Shown: one piece after another, positions 1 through 9,405 of the stretch
Layout: every line of letters begins with the position of its first letter
Position numbering within the stretch: the first letter of the stretch is position 1
Source of the DNA: Formosa agariphila KMM 3901
GTDB lineage: Bacteria > Bacteroidota > Bacteroidia > Flavobacteriales > Flavobacteriaceae
NCBI RefSeq assembly: GCF_000723205.1
Contig: NZ_HG315671.1
Coordinates: 3,360,001-3,424,000 of the forward strand
Direction: 5' to 3'
Length of the DNA: 64,000 nt
Translations under genes and position numbers: made by a program
Notes under the pieces: generated by a model
What the model saw: only the letters and a program-made list of their open reading frames with translations
What the model was told of the DNA's origin: nothing
Databases searched by the model: none

Positions 1-472
1 GCTGCTACACGTAGCAGTGTTTCTTCCTGTATAAAAGCAGTTTACAACCCATAGGGCAGTCTTCCTGCACGCGGCATGGCTGGATCAGGCTCTCGCCCAT
101 TGTCCAATATTCCTCACTGCTGCCTCCCGTAGGAGTCTGGTCCGTGTCTCAGTACCAGTGTGGGGGATCCCCCTCTCAGGGCCCCTATCTATCGTAGTCT
201 TGGTAAGCCGTTACCTTACCAACTAACTAATAGAACGCATGCTCATCTTTTACCGATAAATCTTTAATATAATTGTGATGCCACAACTATATACTATGAG
301 GCATTAATCCAAATTTCTCTGGGCTATTCCCCTGTAAAAGGTAGATTGCATACGCGTTACGCACCCGTGCGCCGGTCGTCAGCGGAGCAAGCTCCCTGTT
401 ACCCCTCGACTTGCATGTGTTAAGCCTGCCGCTAGCGTTCATCCTGAGCCAGGATCAAACTCTTCATCGTTA
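1..472 (-). rRNA. 16S ribosomal RNA, 5' portion (cut by window edge)
   Basis: The complement of the universal primer site AGAGTTTGATCCTGGCTCAG lies at about 445-464, just inside the 5' end, and the complement of CTCCTACGGGAGGCAGCAG lies at about 118-136. The gene is on the minus strand and continues past the left edge, so only its first ~470 nucleotides are present. The 5' end (about 470-475) is placed by analogy with flavobacterial 16S genes that begin AACGATGAAGAGTTTG. The rest of the rRNA operon must lie to the left. Confidence 0.97.
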
Positions 473-653
473 AATTTTTAAGTCTTTCGACTATTACTTT
501 TAACAACTAATGGAATTAAATGTTGGTACTCAAAATGGTTTATTCTTTTTTGTTGATAATAACCGTTTCCAGTTATTATCTACGCTGTCAATTCAATATG
601 TTAATGAACTTATTTCTCTGTGTTTCTTAACTCGTTTCCTCGTTAAGCGGGTG

Positions 654-684
654 CAAATATAAAACCCTTTTTTTAATCTCACAA
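654..684 (-). promoter_or_regulatory. rRNA promoter 1 (proximal)
   Basis: On the minus strand TTG (684-682) is followed after 20 bp by TATATTTG (661-654), matching the Bacteroidota -33/-7 consensus. Directly downstream is CACCCGCTT, which recurs after both other boxes. Transcription would start near 647 and give a leader of about 175 nt before 16S. Confidence 0.75.
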
Positions 685-793
685 TGTTTTTTTGAAGTTT
701 TTTTTTGAACCCATTTTTAAAACGTTTTCAACTCCAATAAAACAATTTGTAAAGAACTTTCTTTTCTAAAAACGTTGCCGTTTTTAGCGGGTG

Positions 794-823
794 CAAACTT
801 ACACCCTTTTTTGTTACTAACAA
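794..823 (-). promoter_or_regulatory. rRNA promoter 2
   Basis: On the minus strand TTG (823-821), a 19-bp spacer and TAAGTTTG (801-794) fit the TTG / TAnnTTTG consensus. The same CACCCGCT segment follows. It lies 140 bp upstream of promoter 1. Confidence 0.7.
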
Positions 824-928
824 GCTTTTTTTATCTTTTTTTGAAACTAATCTAAATCTAATAAATAAAACTCTGCTAATGAACATTTTGCCTAACTAAA
901 CTACCGTAGTTGTGTCGCTAAGCGGGTG

Positions 929-936
929 CAAATATA
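929..936 (-). promoter_or_regulatory. rRNA promoter 3 (distal)
   Basis: The minus strand reads TATATTTG followed by CACCCGCTTAG, as at the other two boxes. No clear TTG is found at the expected -33 distance (TAGTTT is there instead), so this is the weakest of the three by sequence. Confidence 0.6.
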
Positions 937-1217
937 CCACCTTTCTTTCTTATTAAACTAATTTATTATAACCTTTTTTTGAAATAATTTGTAAATACAT
1001 TGTTACTAATGGGTTACAAACTAATTAAAATACTCAACCTTAAACGGAATGCGAGATTCTACTCTATATCTAAATCTTTTAAAGACATCTAACACCAGCT
1101 ATATATAGACGTAAACCCATTAGATTATTTAGAAAATCCAGAAAAATCAACTTACATAAACTATAAATCTGTTTTACATCTCCTATTCTCACTCATTAAA
1201 CTAACAGAACTGACTAT

Positions 1218-1266
1218 ATATAAGTAGCCCCTTGTTTCAGTAATTAAAACAAGGGGCTACTTATAT
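1218..1266 (-). terminator. Intrinsic terminator after the porin gene
   Basis: A perfect 20-bp inverted repeat (1218-1237 with 1247-1266, core AGTAGCCCCTTGTTT) encloses a 9-nt loop. It begins 24 bp past the stop of the minus-strand porin gene. T/A-rich flanks allow it to work in either direction. Confidence 0.8.
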
Positions 1267-1289
1267 CGGTTAAAAGAATAATTTACATA

Positions 1290-3257
1290 TTACAAGAAGA
1301 AGTTCCATACAATTCCAAAACGTATGGTTAAATCACGGTACGGATAATTAGGCGCTGAATAATAATCGTAACCCGTAAGAGGTGCGTTAAAATGTTCAAC
1401 TTTAAAAAAGATACGTGTTTGTTGAATTTTTGCATTCAAAAAGAAATCTAAACGAGGAAAACTCCCATACTCACGATCTGTTTGCACATAAAACTCCGAT
1501 AACAATGGATCATATGCATTCATATAATACTCTGTAAAGTAATTAAACGTAATTCCTGTTTCTAAAAGTAAAGCTTTTTTAAAAAATTCGTTTCTATAAT
1601 ATAGGGTGTTACGTGTTACAAATTCAGGCATGTTCATTACCTGGTTATCATCCTGTACGTTCTGATACATTATAGAATTATCTAAAGCGAAATGTCCGAA
1701 CCTAATTTCTTTATCCAATCGGACTCTTAAATAGGTAATGGTTTCTCCGTTTTGATACGGCTTAACACCTCCATCTTCATCTTTTGCAAAATAAGCATAA
1801 TCTGTTATTGTAGAATAATCCACAGTTAGATTCAATAACTTATCAGATTCTAATTTATAACTTAACTGCTGAGTTTTCTCTGTGCTAAAATTAGTTTGCC
1901 AATTGTAATTTAGATAATCACTTTGATACAGTAAAAAATTGTAGTTAGGTTGAGAGGCATTATGATTAATCTCTGCACTCATTAAAATATCATCTGTAAA
2001 CTGATAAGCCGCTTTTCCAGTAAAGTAGTTTCCTGCGAAATCGCCTGTTACATTTAAACCTGCATCTCCGTAGATATCGAACCCTCCAAATTTATTATGA
2101 TATTTACCTCCAACGGCTAAAACATTCCCTTTTAATCTATTCGTAATGTTTTGTCCGTCTAAAATCACAATTTGGTCATAACCATAATTATAATTGTCAT
2201 GACTTACATTAAACTGTAAATCCCCTAAAAGGGTATTGCTATAGTTTAGCTGTAGTTCATTATAAAAATCTTCTAATGAAGCACGATCACTTAACCCAGT
2301 CGATTTAAACGCATCTCCAAAATAATCGTTTGCAGCATCTTGATTGAATTGAAAAGATTGGTCTTGAAACGTAAGTATGTGGTTTACATTTAAACTGTGC
2401 TTCGCTAAAGAATCGCTTGGCTTTACAATATAATAGCGATGATCTAAATGAAAACGTTTCTCTTTTAGTAAATTATCGGCATCTTCAAAATTAACATCAA
2501 AAACACCACGGTCTAAAAACTCTGGATCTCCAGACTCAAAATACCCCATGCCCTCATCTGTTAACCCCCCATTTTCTTCATTTTCTAATTTCTGAGCAAT
2601 GAAATGAGATTTTACTATATAACGTTCGTTTTTAGTTTTATAATTTGTAGTAAATTCAAAATCGCCAGAACTTGCAATAATGTGCTGATAATGCCCTAAG
2701 GAACGCATTCCTTTATACGAAATAGAGAAATTAAATTGTTCTGATGTATTTACTGTAAAAAAGCCCTTAGCCACCTGACCTTGCTCGAAAGCTGTTTTAT
2801 AAAACAATTCGGTTAATGGAGTTGGCACATGGTAATAGTTTACATCTTCAACAGTTCTAGATGCAAAAGATTTTCCTCTTGCGCCCAATTCGGGCATTAA
2901 ACGTTCAGACTTAAAATCGTAACTCAATGTATTATACGTTTGTCCCATATTGGAAAACGAAATAAGATTAAAGTTATCCTTTCGTAAATAGTTAAATTTG
3001 TATTCTTTCTTCAAGGACAAAGTGGTGTCCACATAGGTTGTATCGTTTAAATTAGATACAATAAGGTATTGTTCAATTTTAGCAAGTTTTTGATCACCTC
3101 GCATTGCAACTGTAGTATCTTGTAATTTTTGATTTAATTCGTTCTTATTTGTAGCATCGTCTCTTTCACCTTGAGTACTCTTATCAAATTCACTAACTTG
3201 TGAAAAGACCATTGGAGTAAAACACAATAAAAAGAATGACAGAATGATTTGCTTCAT
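1290..3257 (-). CDS. Putative outer-membrane porin (Porin_10-like)
   Basis: A 655-aa protein with an N-terminal signal peptide (hydrophobic IILSFFLLCFTPMVFS, residues 4-19, cleavage before Q20). The remainder is rich in alternating polar/aromatic stretches typical of beta strands, and it ends in aromatic residues (FGIVWNFFL), the usual C-terminal signature of an outer-membrane barrel. Length and character resemble the flavobacterial putative porin family (Porin_10). The assignment is by recall of that family, and the substrate is unknown. A TACCTTTG -7 box lies 20 bp upstream, and a strong hairpin terminator follows the stop. It stands alone, divergent from the RNase HII gene. Confidence 0.75.
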   Translation of the reverse strand: MKQIILSFFLLCFTPMVFSQVSEFDKSTQGERDDATNKNELNQKLQDTTVAMRGDQKLAKIEQYLIVSNLNDTTYVDTTLSLKKEYKFNYLRKDNFNLISFSNMGQTYNTLSYDFKSERLMPELGARGKSFASRTVEDVNYYHVPTPLTELFYKTAFEQGQVAKGFFTVNTSEQFNFSISYKGMRSLGHYQHIIASSGDFEFTTNYKTKNERYIVKSHFIAQKLENEENGGLTDEGMGYFESGDPEFLDRGVFDVNFEDADNLLKEKRFHLDHRYYIVKPSDSLAKHSLNVNHILTFQDQSFQFNQDAANDYFGDAFKSTGLSDRASLEDFYNELQLNYSNTLLGDLQFNVSHDNYNYGYDQIVILDGQNITNRLKGNVLAVGGKYHNKFGGFDIYGDAGLNVTGDFAGNYFTGKAAYQFTDDILMSAEINHNASQPNYNFLLYQSDYLNYNWQTNFSTEKTQQLSYKLESDKLLNLTVDYSTITDYAYFAKDEDGGVKPYQNGETITYLRVRLDKEIRFGHFALDNSIMYQNVQDDNQVMNMPEFVTRNTLYYRNEFFKKALLLETGITFNYFTEYYMNAYDPLLSEFYVQTDREYGSFPRLDFFLNAKIQQTRIFFKVEHFNAPLTGYDYYSAPNYPYRDLTIRFGIVWNFFL

Positions 3258-3276
3258 AATTATTTTTTAGACCTTG

Positions 3277-3284
3277 CAAAGGTA
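3277..3284 (-). promoter_or_regulatory. -7 box of the porin gene promoter
   Basis: The minus strand reads TACCTTTG, a match to TAnnTTTG, 20 bp before the porin start codon. No convincing TTG lies at the correct -33 spacing. Confidence 0.5.
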
Positions 3285-3327
3285 AATACAAAATATGATA
3301 TCCGTATTAAACAAAACTATAATTTAA

Positions 3328-3927
3328 ATGCTTGCTCTTAACTATTCTGAATTCGATAATGAATGTGGCACAGACGAAGCTGGACGCGGATGTTTAGCCG
3401 GACCCGTTACAGCTGCTGCCGTAATTTTACCAAAAACATTTAACAACATTATATTAAACGACTCCAAACAATTATCTGAAAAGAAACGAGATTTACTCAA
3501 GCCAATCATAGAACTGGAAGCCATTTCTTTTGGAGTTGCACATGTTTTTCCTAATAAAATAGATGAGATAAATATTTTAAACGCGTCTATTCATGCCATG
3601 CAATTATCTATAGCCAAATTAAATCCGAAACCTGAATTTATTATTGTAGATGGTAACCGCTTTAAACCGTATTTAGACGTCCCTTTTGAAACTATTATTA
3701 AAGGTGATGGAAAATATTTAAACATTGCTGCTGCTTCTATTTTGGCAAAAACATATCGCGATGCTTACATGAATTCTATTCATGAAGAATACCCTATGTA
3801 CAATTGGAAACGCAATAAAGGATACCCTACAAAAGAACATCGTGCTGCCATAAAAAAATATGGCCCAACGAAATACCACCGTCTATCTTTTAGATTACTG
3901 CCCGATCAGTTAAAATTAGATATATAA
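3328..3927 (+). CDS. rnhB: Ribonuclease HII
   Basis: A 199-aa enzyme that cuts the RNA strand of RNA-DNA hybrids and starts removal of misincorporated ribonucleotides in the cytoplasm. The family signature [14 protein letters not shown] is at residues 14-27, giving acidic residues D16 and E17. Further acidic residues are in [10 protein letters not shown] (about 106-115) and in the [10 protein letters not shown] segment. The C-terminal [25 protein letters not shown] block is typical. Length matches bacterial RNase HII. It is divergent from the porin gene and is followed after 29 bp by a lipoprotein gene that has its own promoter box. Confidence 0.97.
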   Translation: MLALNYSEFDNECGTDEAGRGCLAGPVTAAAVILPKTFNNIILNDSKQLSEKKRDLLKPIIELEAISFGVAHVFPNKIDEINILNASIHAMQLSIAKLNPKPEFIIVDGNRFKPYLDVPFETIIKGDGKYLNIAAASILAKTYRDAYMNSIHEEYPMYNWKRNKGYPTKEHRAAIKKYGPTKYHRLSFRLLPDQLKLDI

Positions 3928-3932
3928 CTTTC

Positions 3933-3940
3933 TATATTTG
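3933..3940 (+). promoter_or_regulatory. -7 box before the 810-aa lipoprotein gene
   Basis: TATATTTG matches TAnnTTTG and lies 16 bp before the ATG at 3957, implying a leader of about 10 nt. A TTG at the -33 position is not evident. Confidence 0.5.
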
Positions 3941-3956
3941 TAAAAAAATTTCGTTT

Positions 3957-6389
3957 ATGAGAGTGCTTTTCTTAGCCCTATTTGTTAGTATGTTTCTATT
4001 TAGTTGCGAAACTAATACTTCTACACATCGTAGTTTAATTGAATTTGTTCCCGAAGGAACTTCAACTTTAATAAAAACTAATAATATTGAAGACCTTAAG
4101 AGCAGCCTAACTAACAACGATTTAATTCAGGAATTTAAAACGGCATCATTTTACAAATCATTAGATAACGTTTTTAAAAACACAACAGCTTTTAAACCAA
4201 AGTCTGAAGCTCTTTTCTGTTTTTCTGAAGATAATTTAGATAGCACACAAGTTACCTTAATTACAAAATACACAGCAGATTTATTTCAGTTCGATTCGTT
4301 ATCTCAACCAAAACAAGAACATTCAAAATTTAAAAATACCACAATTACAAAAACACAACTCAACACCGAGATTTTATATAGTGTTGTTATAGATAGTGTT
4401 TTTATAGGTTCTACCTCGAAAACTATAATTGAAAACAGTCTAAACATAAAACCAGTAAGTGCAGAATTTCAAAGAATATATAACACTACAGCTACAGAAA
4501 AAACATTCGCGGTAATCTTAGATACCGAAAATTTAAAACCATCAACAGTATTTTTTAGTTCAGATTCTATTCCGCTTCAAAATTTCACAAAATACATTGC
4601 TTTAGACACCGATATTACCCAAGACCAAATTACTTTAAACGGTATAACTAAAGCTCCTGATTCTACAAATTTATTAATCAATATTTTTAAGAACACCATT
4701 CCACAGGAAAACAGAATCTCTGAAATTACTCCAGAAGATTCAGATGGATTTTTAAGTTTAACCTACCAAGACTTTAGCAACTTACAAGCCAACTTGGTTG
4801 CATATAATAACCAAGAACCACCAGAAACCACCTTATTTGACAACACAAATGAAATTGGTGTAATTTATAAAAACGAGCATCGCGCAATCGCTTTACTAAG
4901 TTTAGACGTTATTGCAACTAATGAAGCGTTACTCGATTCGCAAGAACCATTAGAGACCTTTCGCCAAATAGAGATTAAAAAGTTTGAACATCCTGACTGG
5001 TTTGTAAATACATTCTCTCCGCTTATTAAAACAACAACCGCTTCTTATTATGCAGAATTAGATTCCTTTTTTGTGTTTTCAGATAACTTAGAGTTACTTC
5101 AAAATATAATTGTCGCTTTTCAAAATAACTCAACTTTATCTAAACGCGATTTTTATCATAGCATTACTGAAGACTTGAGCGATGCATCGTCTTTATTATT
5201 AGTAGGAAATTCTAATTTATTAGCAGATGTCTTAGAGTCTAACTTTAATGTTGGTTCTAAAGTAAAAACTAACGATTACCGCATTTCGGCCATACAATAT
5301 ATATACGACTATAATTTTGCGCATGTAAACGCTGTTATAAAGAAAACTAGAACTAAAGCTAAAGAAAACTCGGTTAGCCAAGAGTTAAACATCAAATTAG
5401 ATGCAGAGCTTTTAAACAATCCACAATTTGTAACCAATCATATTTCTGGCGAAAAGGAAATTGTAGTACAAGATGTAAAAAATAACTTGTATTTAATTTC
5501 TAATAAAGGGAAAGTGCTTTGGAAAAAACAATTAGACGAAGCTATTCTTGGAGAGATTTCTCAAATAGATATGTATAAAAATGGTAGACTTCAGTTAGCA
5601 TTCACCACAGCTCACCACTTATATGTATTAGACAGAAACGGAAGAGATGCCAAACCGTTCCCAATAAACTTTAAAGATAAAGTTACGCAACCATTAGCTG
5701 TTTTCGATTACGACAATAATAAGAAGTATAGATTATTGGTTATTCAGGATCAAGACGTGTTAATGTACGATGCCCAAGGAAAAACGGTTAAAGGTTTTAA
5801 TTTTAAGAAAGCAAACAAAACCATTATCCACAAGCCACAACATTTTAGAGTTCGCGGAAAGGATTATTTAGTTTTTAAAACAAGCGATAAACTATACATA
5901 TTAAGCAGAACAGGTCAAGTACGTGTTACACCTAATAAATCGTTCACCTTTTCTAAAGAAGCTGTATATGTGTACAATAATAAATTTGCAACAACTACAG
6001 ACCAAGGTGATTTAATTCTTGTAGATACAAACGGAAAAGTCTCTAGCGAGAATTTAAATCTTGGAGAAAATCATCATATAGATGCAACAACTAGAACCAT
6101 GGTTGCGCAATCGGGCAACAAACTAACTATAAGAGATAAAACCTTAGAATTAGATTTCGGAAGTTATACGCCTGCAAAATTGTATCTTATAAATAATAAA
6201 ATCTATGTAACCACCACAGATTTACAAGCTCAAAAAGTTTATGTGTTTGACAGCCAAGGTGTAGAAATTTCTAATTTCCCTGTTTACGGAACAAGCGCCA
6301 TAGATTTAGCTAATCTAGATAAAGACAAGCCTTTAGAAGCTGTTACCAAAGGCAACGACAATGCAATAATTATATATCAGATTAATTAA
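3957..6389 (+). CDS. Large lipoprotein with C-terminal propeller-like repeats
   Basis: An 810-aa protein with a lipoprotein signal (hydrophobic residues 3-15, lipobox LFSC with Cys17), so probably anchored in the periplasm or outer membrane. The first ~480 residues form a domain I do not recognise. From about residue 490 to the end there are repeats of the type hydrophobic strand, then DxxG/NKGK, then strand (NLYLISNKGKVLWKKQ, HLYVLDRNGRD, DVLMYDAQGKTVKGF, KLYILSRTGQV, KVYVFDSQGVEI). These resemble blades of a PQQ/WD-type beta propeller. No catalytic motif was seen. It follows rnhB by 29 bp. Its function is unknown, perhaps protein-protein binding in the envelope. Confidence 0.8.
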   Translation: MRVLFLALFVSMFLFSCETNTSTHRSLIEFVPEGTSTLIKTNNIEDLKSSLTNNDLIQEFKTASFYKSLDNVFKNTTAFKPKSEALFCFSEDNLDSTQVTLITKYTADLFQFDSLSQPKQEHSKFKNTTITKTQLNTEILYSVVIDSVFIGSTSKTIIENSLNIKPVSAEFQRIYNTTATEKTFAVILDTENLKPSTVFFSSDSIPLQNFTKYIALDTDITQDQITLNGITKAPDSTNLLINIFKNTIPQENRISEITPEDSDGFLSLTYQDFSNLQANLVAYNNQEPPETTLFDNTNEIGVIYKNEHRAIALLSLDVIATNEALLDSQEPLETFRQIEIKKFEHPDWFVNTFSPLIKTTTASYYAELDSFFVFSDNLELLQNIIVAFQNNSTLSKRDFYHSITEDLSDASSLLLVGNSNLLADVLESNFNVGSKVKTNDYRISAIQYIYDYNFAHVNAVIKKTRTKAKENSVSQELNIKLDAELLNNPQFVTNHISGEKEIVVQDVKNNLYLISNKGKVLWKKQLDEAILGEISQIDMYKNGRLQLAFTTAHHLYVLDRNGRDAKPFPINFKDKVTQPLAVFDYDNNKKYRLLVIQDQDVLMYDAQGKTVKGFNFKKANKTIIHKPQHFRVRGKDYLVFKTSDKLYILSRTGQVRVTPNKSFTFSKEAVYVYNNKFATTTDQGDLILVDTNGKVSSENLNLGENHHIDATTRTMVAQSGNKLTIRDKTLELDFGSYTPAKLYLINNKIYVTTTDLQAQKVYVFDSQGVEISNFPVYGTSAIDLANLDKDKPLEAVTKGNDNAIIIYQIN

Positions 6390-6479
6390 AAACTAACATG
6401 GTTTACAACGCTTTTTTATTATAAAAGCTGAAGCGAATTTAGTACTATTGCATCCCTTAAATTTTAAGATTAAAAAGAC

Positions 6480-7529
6480 ATGATAAAACGTAATAACGCC
6501 TCGATTTCTAAGTTTATAATTCATAAAGTTGGAAATAAATTTAACGATACTAAGAATGCTTTTTCAGAAAATGAAATACAGTTTGACGAAGCGAGTTACG
6601 ATTTAATGCTACCATTCTTACTAAGACCATTCGGATCTGTAGTGCAGAGTCATCGTTTTAATCACCATGCAGATATTAAACTGAATGAAATTAACAATTA
6701 CGCTGGAGATATTTTTGCTGATGAAACTCATTTTATAGATGTTTCTAAAAACGTTGTAAAGCATTTATACGAGCAATCGAACTCTGCACAAATTAAAACT
6801 GGAGATGTTATAGTCGCTATTTTTGAAGGGATAGAATTTAACGAAATCGTAACGAATGCTGTCGGCATTTTTAAAATTGAGAGCAAATCGAATTTCTTTC
6901 AAACATACCTAGAAGGCAATAGTTACGACGTTGCCGTACAACAAGGAATAAACACCAAGAAAGTAGACAAAGGGTGTTTAATATTAAATCAGACAGACGC
7001 CGAAGGCCCTATTGTATTAACCGTAGATAATAACAATTACGATGCACAATATTGGATTAATAACTTCTTAAACATTAAATACGCCAACGATTTTAATTCG
7101 CATACCCAAAATTATATCGAGTTATGTAAAGAGTTTTCTACTGAAGTTTTAAAAACCAGTTACGGAAACCAAGAACAAAATATATTTTTAGCAAAAACAG
7201 TTGACTACTTTAAGGAACACGAATTTGTAAATATTGAAAACTTCAAGGAAGAAGTTTTTGAAGATGATAAACATAAAACCTTATTCGACGATTACAAGAA
7301 GTCGTTTGAAGGCGAACAGGAGTTTCTTATTTTAAATCAGTTTGATGTTGCCGAACCCGTAGTTAAAAAACAAAAGGCTAAAATTAAAACCGAAATTAAA
7401 CTCGATACTCAAATACAAATTAAGCTAGATATTGATGCACCAGACGCTGCAAGTGAATATTTAGAACGCGGTTTCGACGAAGAAAAAAAGATGTATTATT
7501 ATAAGGTGTTCTTTAATACTGAAGGATAA
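6480..7529 (+). CDS. Nucleoid-associated protein (NdpA/YejK-like)
   Basis: A 349-aa cytoplasmic protein resembling the 37-kDa nucleoid-associated family. The N-terminal MIKRNNASISKFIIHKVGNK is typical, as is the mixed alpha/beta acidic body with a GVFKIESK-like strand at about 120-130. The C-terminal third is lysine-rich (VVKKQKAKIKTEIKLDTQ, about 298-315), consistent with DNA association. There is no signal peptide or membrane segment. A near-consensus TACTATTG lies at about 6443-6450 upstream. Family placement is from recall. No enzymatic role is expected. Confidence 0.75.
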   Translation: MIKRNNASISKFIIHKVGNKFNDTKNAFSENEIQFDEASYDLMLPFLLRPFGSVVQSHRFNHHADIKLNEINNYAGDIFADETHFIDVSKNVVKHLYEQSNSAQIKTGDVIVAIFEGIEFNEIVTNAVGIFKIESKSNFFQTYLEGNSYDVAVQQGINTKKVDKGCLILNQTDAEGPIVLTVDNNNYDAQYWINNFLNIKYANDFNSHTQNYIELCKEFSTEVLKTSYGNQEQNIFLAKTVDYFKEHEFVNIENFKEEVFEDDKHKTLFDDYKKSFEGEQEFLILNQFDVAEPVVKKQKAKIKTEIKLDTQIQIKLDIDAPDAASEYLERGFDEEKKMYYYKVFFNTEG

Positions 7530-7551
7530 TACATTTTACCGTAAAAGTATT

Positions 7552-7559
7552 TAACTTTG
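7552..7559 (+). promoter_or_regulatory. -7 box upstream of the 105-aa gene
   Basis: TAACTTTG matches TAnnTTTG about 90 bp before the ATG at 7650, implying a leader of around 85 nt. No clean TTG was found at -33. Confidence 0.4.
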
Positions 7560-7649
7560 CTTTCGTAAAAAGGCAGGAACATTTATAACAGATTTCACCC
7601 TAATAACATTAACAGTTACATTAGTACAACAGACTTAAAGCATTATAAA

Positions 7650-7967
7650 ATGACACAAGAAGAATTTTTAGAAAAAAATGTATTTGCTGGATTAGCAAAG
7701 CATGACGACAATAATGGTAATTTTTATTTCTCTGAAGAAGATTTTTCTGAAGTCTTAAAACAATCTGAACATTTCGGAATTGCTATTTACGATATTAAAA
7801 CAATGTTTAATGGTGAAGAGCACAAAACCATAAACCACGATATGTTTAGAAAAAAAGCAACTGATGTAAATTGGTATAAAAGAGAATTTAGCCATTTAAA
7901 ACGTGAGCAAGAAGGTATGCAATACACTGCAACTTATAAAGTGTCTAAGAAATTATTGGCGAGATAA
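7650..7967 (+). CDS. Conserved-looking small protein of unknown function
   Basis: A 105-aa soluble, charged protein (MTQEEFLEKNVFAGLAKHDD...). It has no signal peptide, no membrane helix and no motif I recognise. Codon use and amino-acid composition look like a real gene, and it has a TAnnTTTG box upstream. An IS256-family element was inserted 13 bp after its stop codon and now separates it from the hairpin at 9347-9386, which probably served as its terminator. Confidence 0.7.
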   Translation: MTQEEFLEKNVFAGLAKHDDNNGNFYFSEEDFSEVLKQSEHFGIAIYDIKTMFNGEEHKTINHDMFRKKATDVNWYKREFSHLKREQEGMQYTATYKVSKKLLAR

Positions 7968-7972
7968 CTAGA

Positions 7973-7980
7973 GTAGATTA
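7973..7980. repeat. Left target-site duplication of the IS element
   Basis: GTAGATTA at 7973-7980 corresponds to ATAGATTA at 9320-9327, with 7 of 8 bases identical. IS256-family elements usually make 8-9 bp duplications, so this fits with one later mutation or an offset boundary. Confidence 0.55.
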
Positions 7981-8009
7981 GGCAGTATCTCATAAACTGT
8001 GTAAGTTTT

Positions 8010-8045
8010 AAAATCTCAGGTTAAATATTAATCTGAGATTTTTTT
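8010..8045 (+). terminator. Hairpin terminator inside the IS left end
   Basis: A 10-bp stem (8010-8019 with 8033-8042, core AAATCTCAG/CTGAGATTT) is followed by T residues up to 8045. It lies before the transposase start and overlaps the terminal repeat. Such hairpins shield an IS from read-through. Here it may also now terminate the upstream 105-aa gene. Confidence 0.6.
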
Positions 8046-8073
8046 ATTCATTAATTTTAACTTTTACACACTT

Positions 8074-9270
8074 ATGAAACCAGAAGATTTATTAAACGAA
8101 GACTTTTTAAAACAATTCAAGAATGCACCAGAGCTAACATCCTTTTTAGAACAGTTGCACAAACGTGGTATTGAGAAGTTACTAGAAGGGGAACTAGATG
8201 CCCATTTAGACTACGATAAGCACAAAAAAAGTAAAGCAGCCAACCTTCGAAATGGTTACACTAAAAAGAAATTAAAATCCGTTTTAGGAGAAACAGAGAT
8301 TCAAGTTCCTCGAGACCGTGATAGTTCTTTTAATCCTTTAATTGTAAAGAAAAGAGAAAGTACAACAGAAGGCATCGAAAATATTATTATATCGCTTTAT
8401 GCCAAAGGCATGAGTAACAGTGATATTGAAGAACAAATACGTGAGCTGTACGATTTTAATATTTCTACATCCACTATTTCAAGGATTACAGATAAGATTA
8501 CAGAAGATGTTATTGCTTGGCGGAACAGGCCTTTGGAGGCCACTTACCTAATTGTTTGGATGGATGGCATCGTATTTAAAGTTAGGGAAAACTCTAAAGT
8601 CATAAACAAGACTATTTATATTGCAGTAGGCCTGAGAACAGATGGCAAAAAGGAAGTCCTAGGATTATGGTTAGGTAAAAATGAATCTTCAGCCTTTTGG
8701 ATGAGTGTTTTAACCGATATTAAAGCTCGAGGAACTCAAGATATACTTATCACAGCTACCGATAATTTAAATGGATTTACGGATACTATTAAAACTATTT
8801 TTCCGAAATCAACGACTCAAATTTGTGTTGTGCATCAAATAAGAAATTCGTGTCGTTACGTGGTCTGGAAGGACAAAAAGGAATTTACTCGTGACATGAA
8901 GCAAATCTATACTGCTCCTACAAAAGAAGCTGCCAAAGCTGCTTTAAATGACTTCAAAACTAAATGGGATTCTAAATATTCTTACGCCATTAAAAGTTGG
9001 GAAAATAATTGGGATGAGCTTACAGTATTCTTTGATTTTCCTATTGAAATAAGAACCATAATCTACACCACAAATCTTATAGAAAACCTAAATGGAAAGA
9101 TACGGAAATACACAAAAAACAAACTCTCGTTTCCAACCGATGAAGCAGTTATGAAATCCGTGTTTTTAGCTTTGAGAGAAAGCACTAAAAAATGGACCAT
9201 GCCAATCAGAAATTGGGGAGTGATACTAAATCAATTTTTAGCTATATTTGAAAACAGGATTAAGTTATAA
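8074..9270 (+). CDS. IS256-family transposase
   Basis: A 398-aa DDE transposase of the mutator/IS256 type, full length for the family. The N-terminal part carries the usual [12 protein letters not shown] and [10 protein letters not shown] segments (about 58-85). The catalytic triad is visible in order: D in VWMDGIVF (about 165), D in TATDNLNGF (about 230), and E in [14 protein letters not shown] (about 332). There is no frameshift or premature stop, so it is probably active. It lies within matching inverted repeats. No second copy is present in this window. Confidence 0.95.
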   Translation: MKPEDLLNEDFLKQFKNAPELTSFLEQLHKRGIEKLLEGELDAHLDYDKHKKSKAANLRNGYTKKKLKSVLGETEIQVPRDRDSSFNPLIVKKRESTTEGIENIIISLYAKGMSNSDIEEQIRELYDFNISTSTISRITDKITEDVIAWRNRPLEATYLIVWMDGIVFKVRENSKVINKTIYIAVGLRTDGKKEVLGLWLGKNESSAFWMSVLTDIKARGTQDILITATDNLNGFTDTIKTIFPKSTTQICVVHQIRNSCRYVVWKDKKEFTRDMKQIYTAPTKEAAKAALNDFKTKWDSKYSYAIKSWENNWDELTVFFDFPIEIRTIIYTTNLIENLNGKIRKYTKNKLSFPTDEAVMKSVFLALRESTKKWTMPIRNWGVILNQFLAIFENRIKL

Positions 9271-9319
9271 ATAACCTAACCCTGAAATTTTGAACTTACA
9301 CACTTTTTAGGATAGTGTC

Positions 9320-9327
9320 ATAGATTA
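9320..9327. repeat. Right target-site duplication of the IS element
   Basis: ATAGATTA here mirrors GTAGATTA at 7973-7980 (7 of 8 identical), on the outer side of the right inverted repeat. Confidence 0.55.
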
Positions 9328-9346
9328 TTAAAACAATTCTTTCTAT

Positions 9347-9386
9347 AAAAAATCCCAACAGGCTTTAAAACCTATTGGGATTTTTT
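9347..9386. terminator. Bidirectional terminator before the TapB-like gene
   Basis: The stem 9347-9362 pairs with 9371-9386 (core AAAAATCCCAA...TTGGGATTTTT, one mismatch) with an 8-nt loop, and has A and T runs on both sides. It ends the minus-strand gene at 9406. Before the IS inserted it would also have ended the plus-strand gene at 7650. Confidence 0.8.
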
Positions 9387-9405
9387 AAATTTTAAACTAA
9401 TAATC

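Larger units (their letters stand above)
473..1217 (-). other. rRNA operon leader and upstream region
   Basis: No protein gene is visible here. The 180 bases next to the 16S gene would be the transcribed leader. Further right are three promoter-like boxes (listed separately), each followed by the same GC-rich start-site segment and separated by A/T-rich spacers of 125-130 bp. From about 960 to 1217 there is only A/T-rich sequence with nothing I can assign. Confidence 0.6.
7981..9319 (+). mobile_element. IS256-family insertion sequence (complete)
   Basis: The element is about 1339 bp. Its imperfect terminal inverted repeats run for roughly 40 bp: the left end begins GGCAGTATC and contains GTGTAAGTTTTAAAATCTCAG, and the right end, read inward, begins GACACTATC and contains GTGTAAGTTCAAAATTTCAG. 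A single intact transposase gene fills the interior. It is flanked by a probable 8-bp target duplication. A hairpin with a T run lies just inside the left end and may block outside transcription from entering the transposase gene. Confidence 0.9.

Noticed and set aside
1-1217. tRNA genes near the rRNA operon start
   Set aside because: No cloverleaf-like sequence was found in the leader. tRNA genes would be expected in the 16S-23S spacer, which is outside the window. I found none elsewhere in the window by eye.
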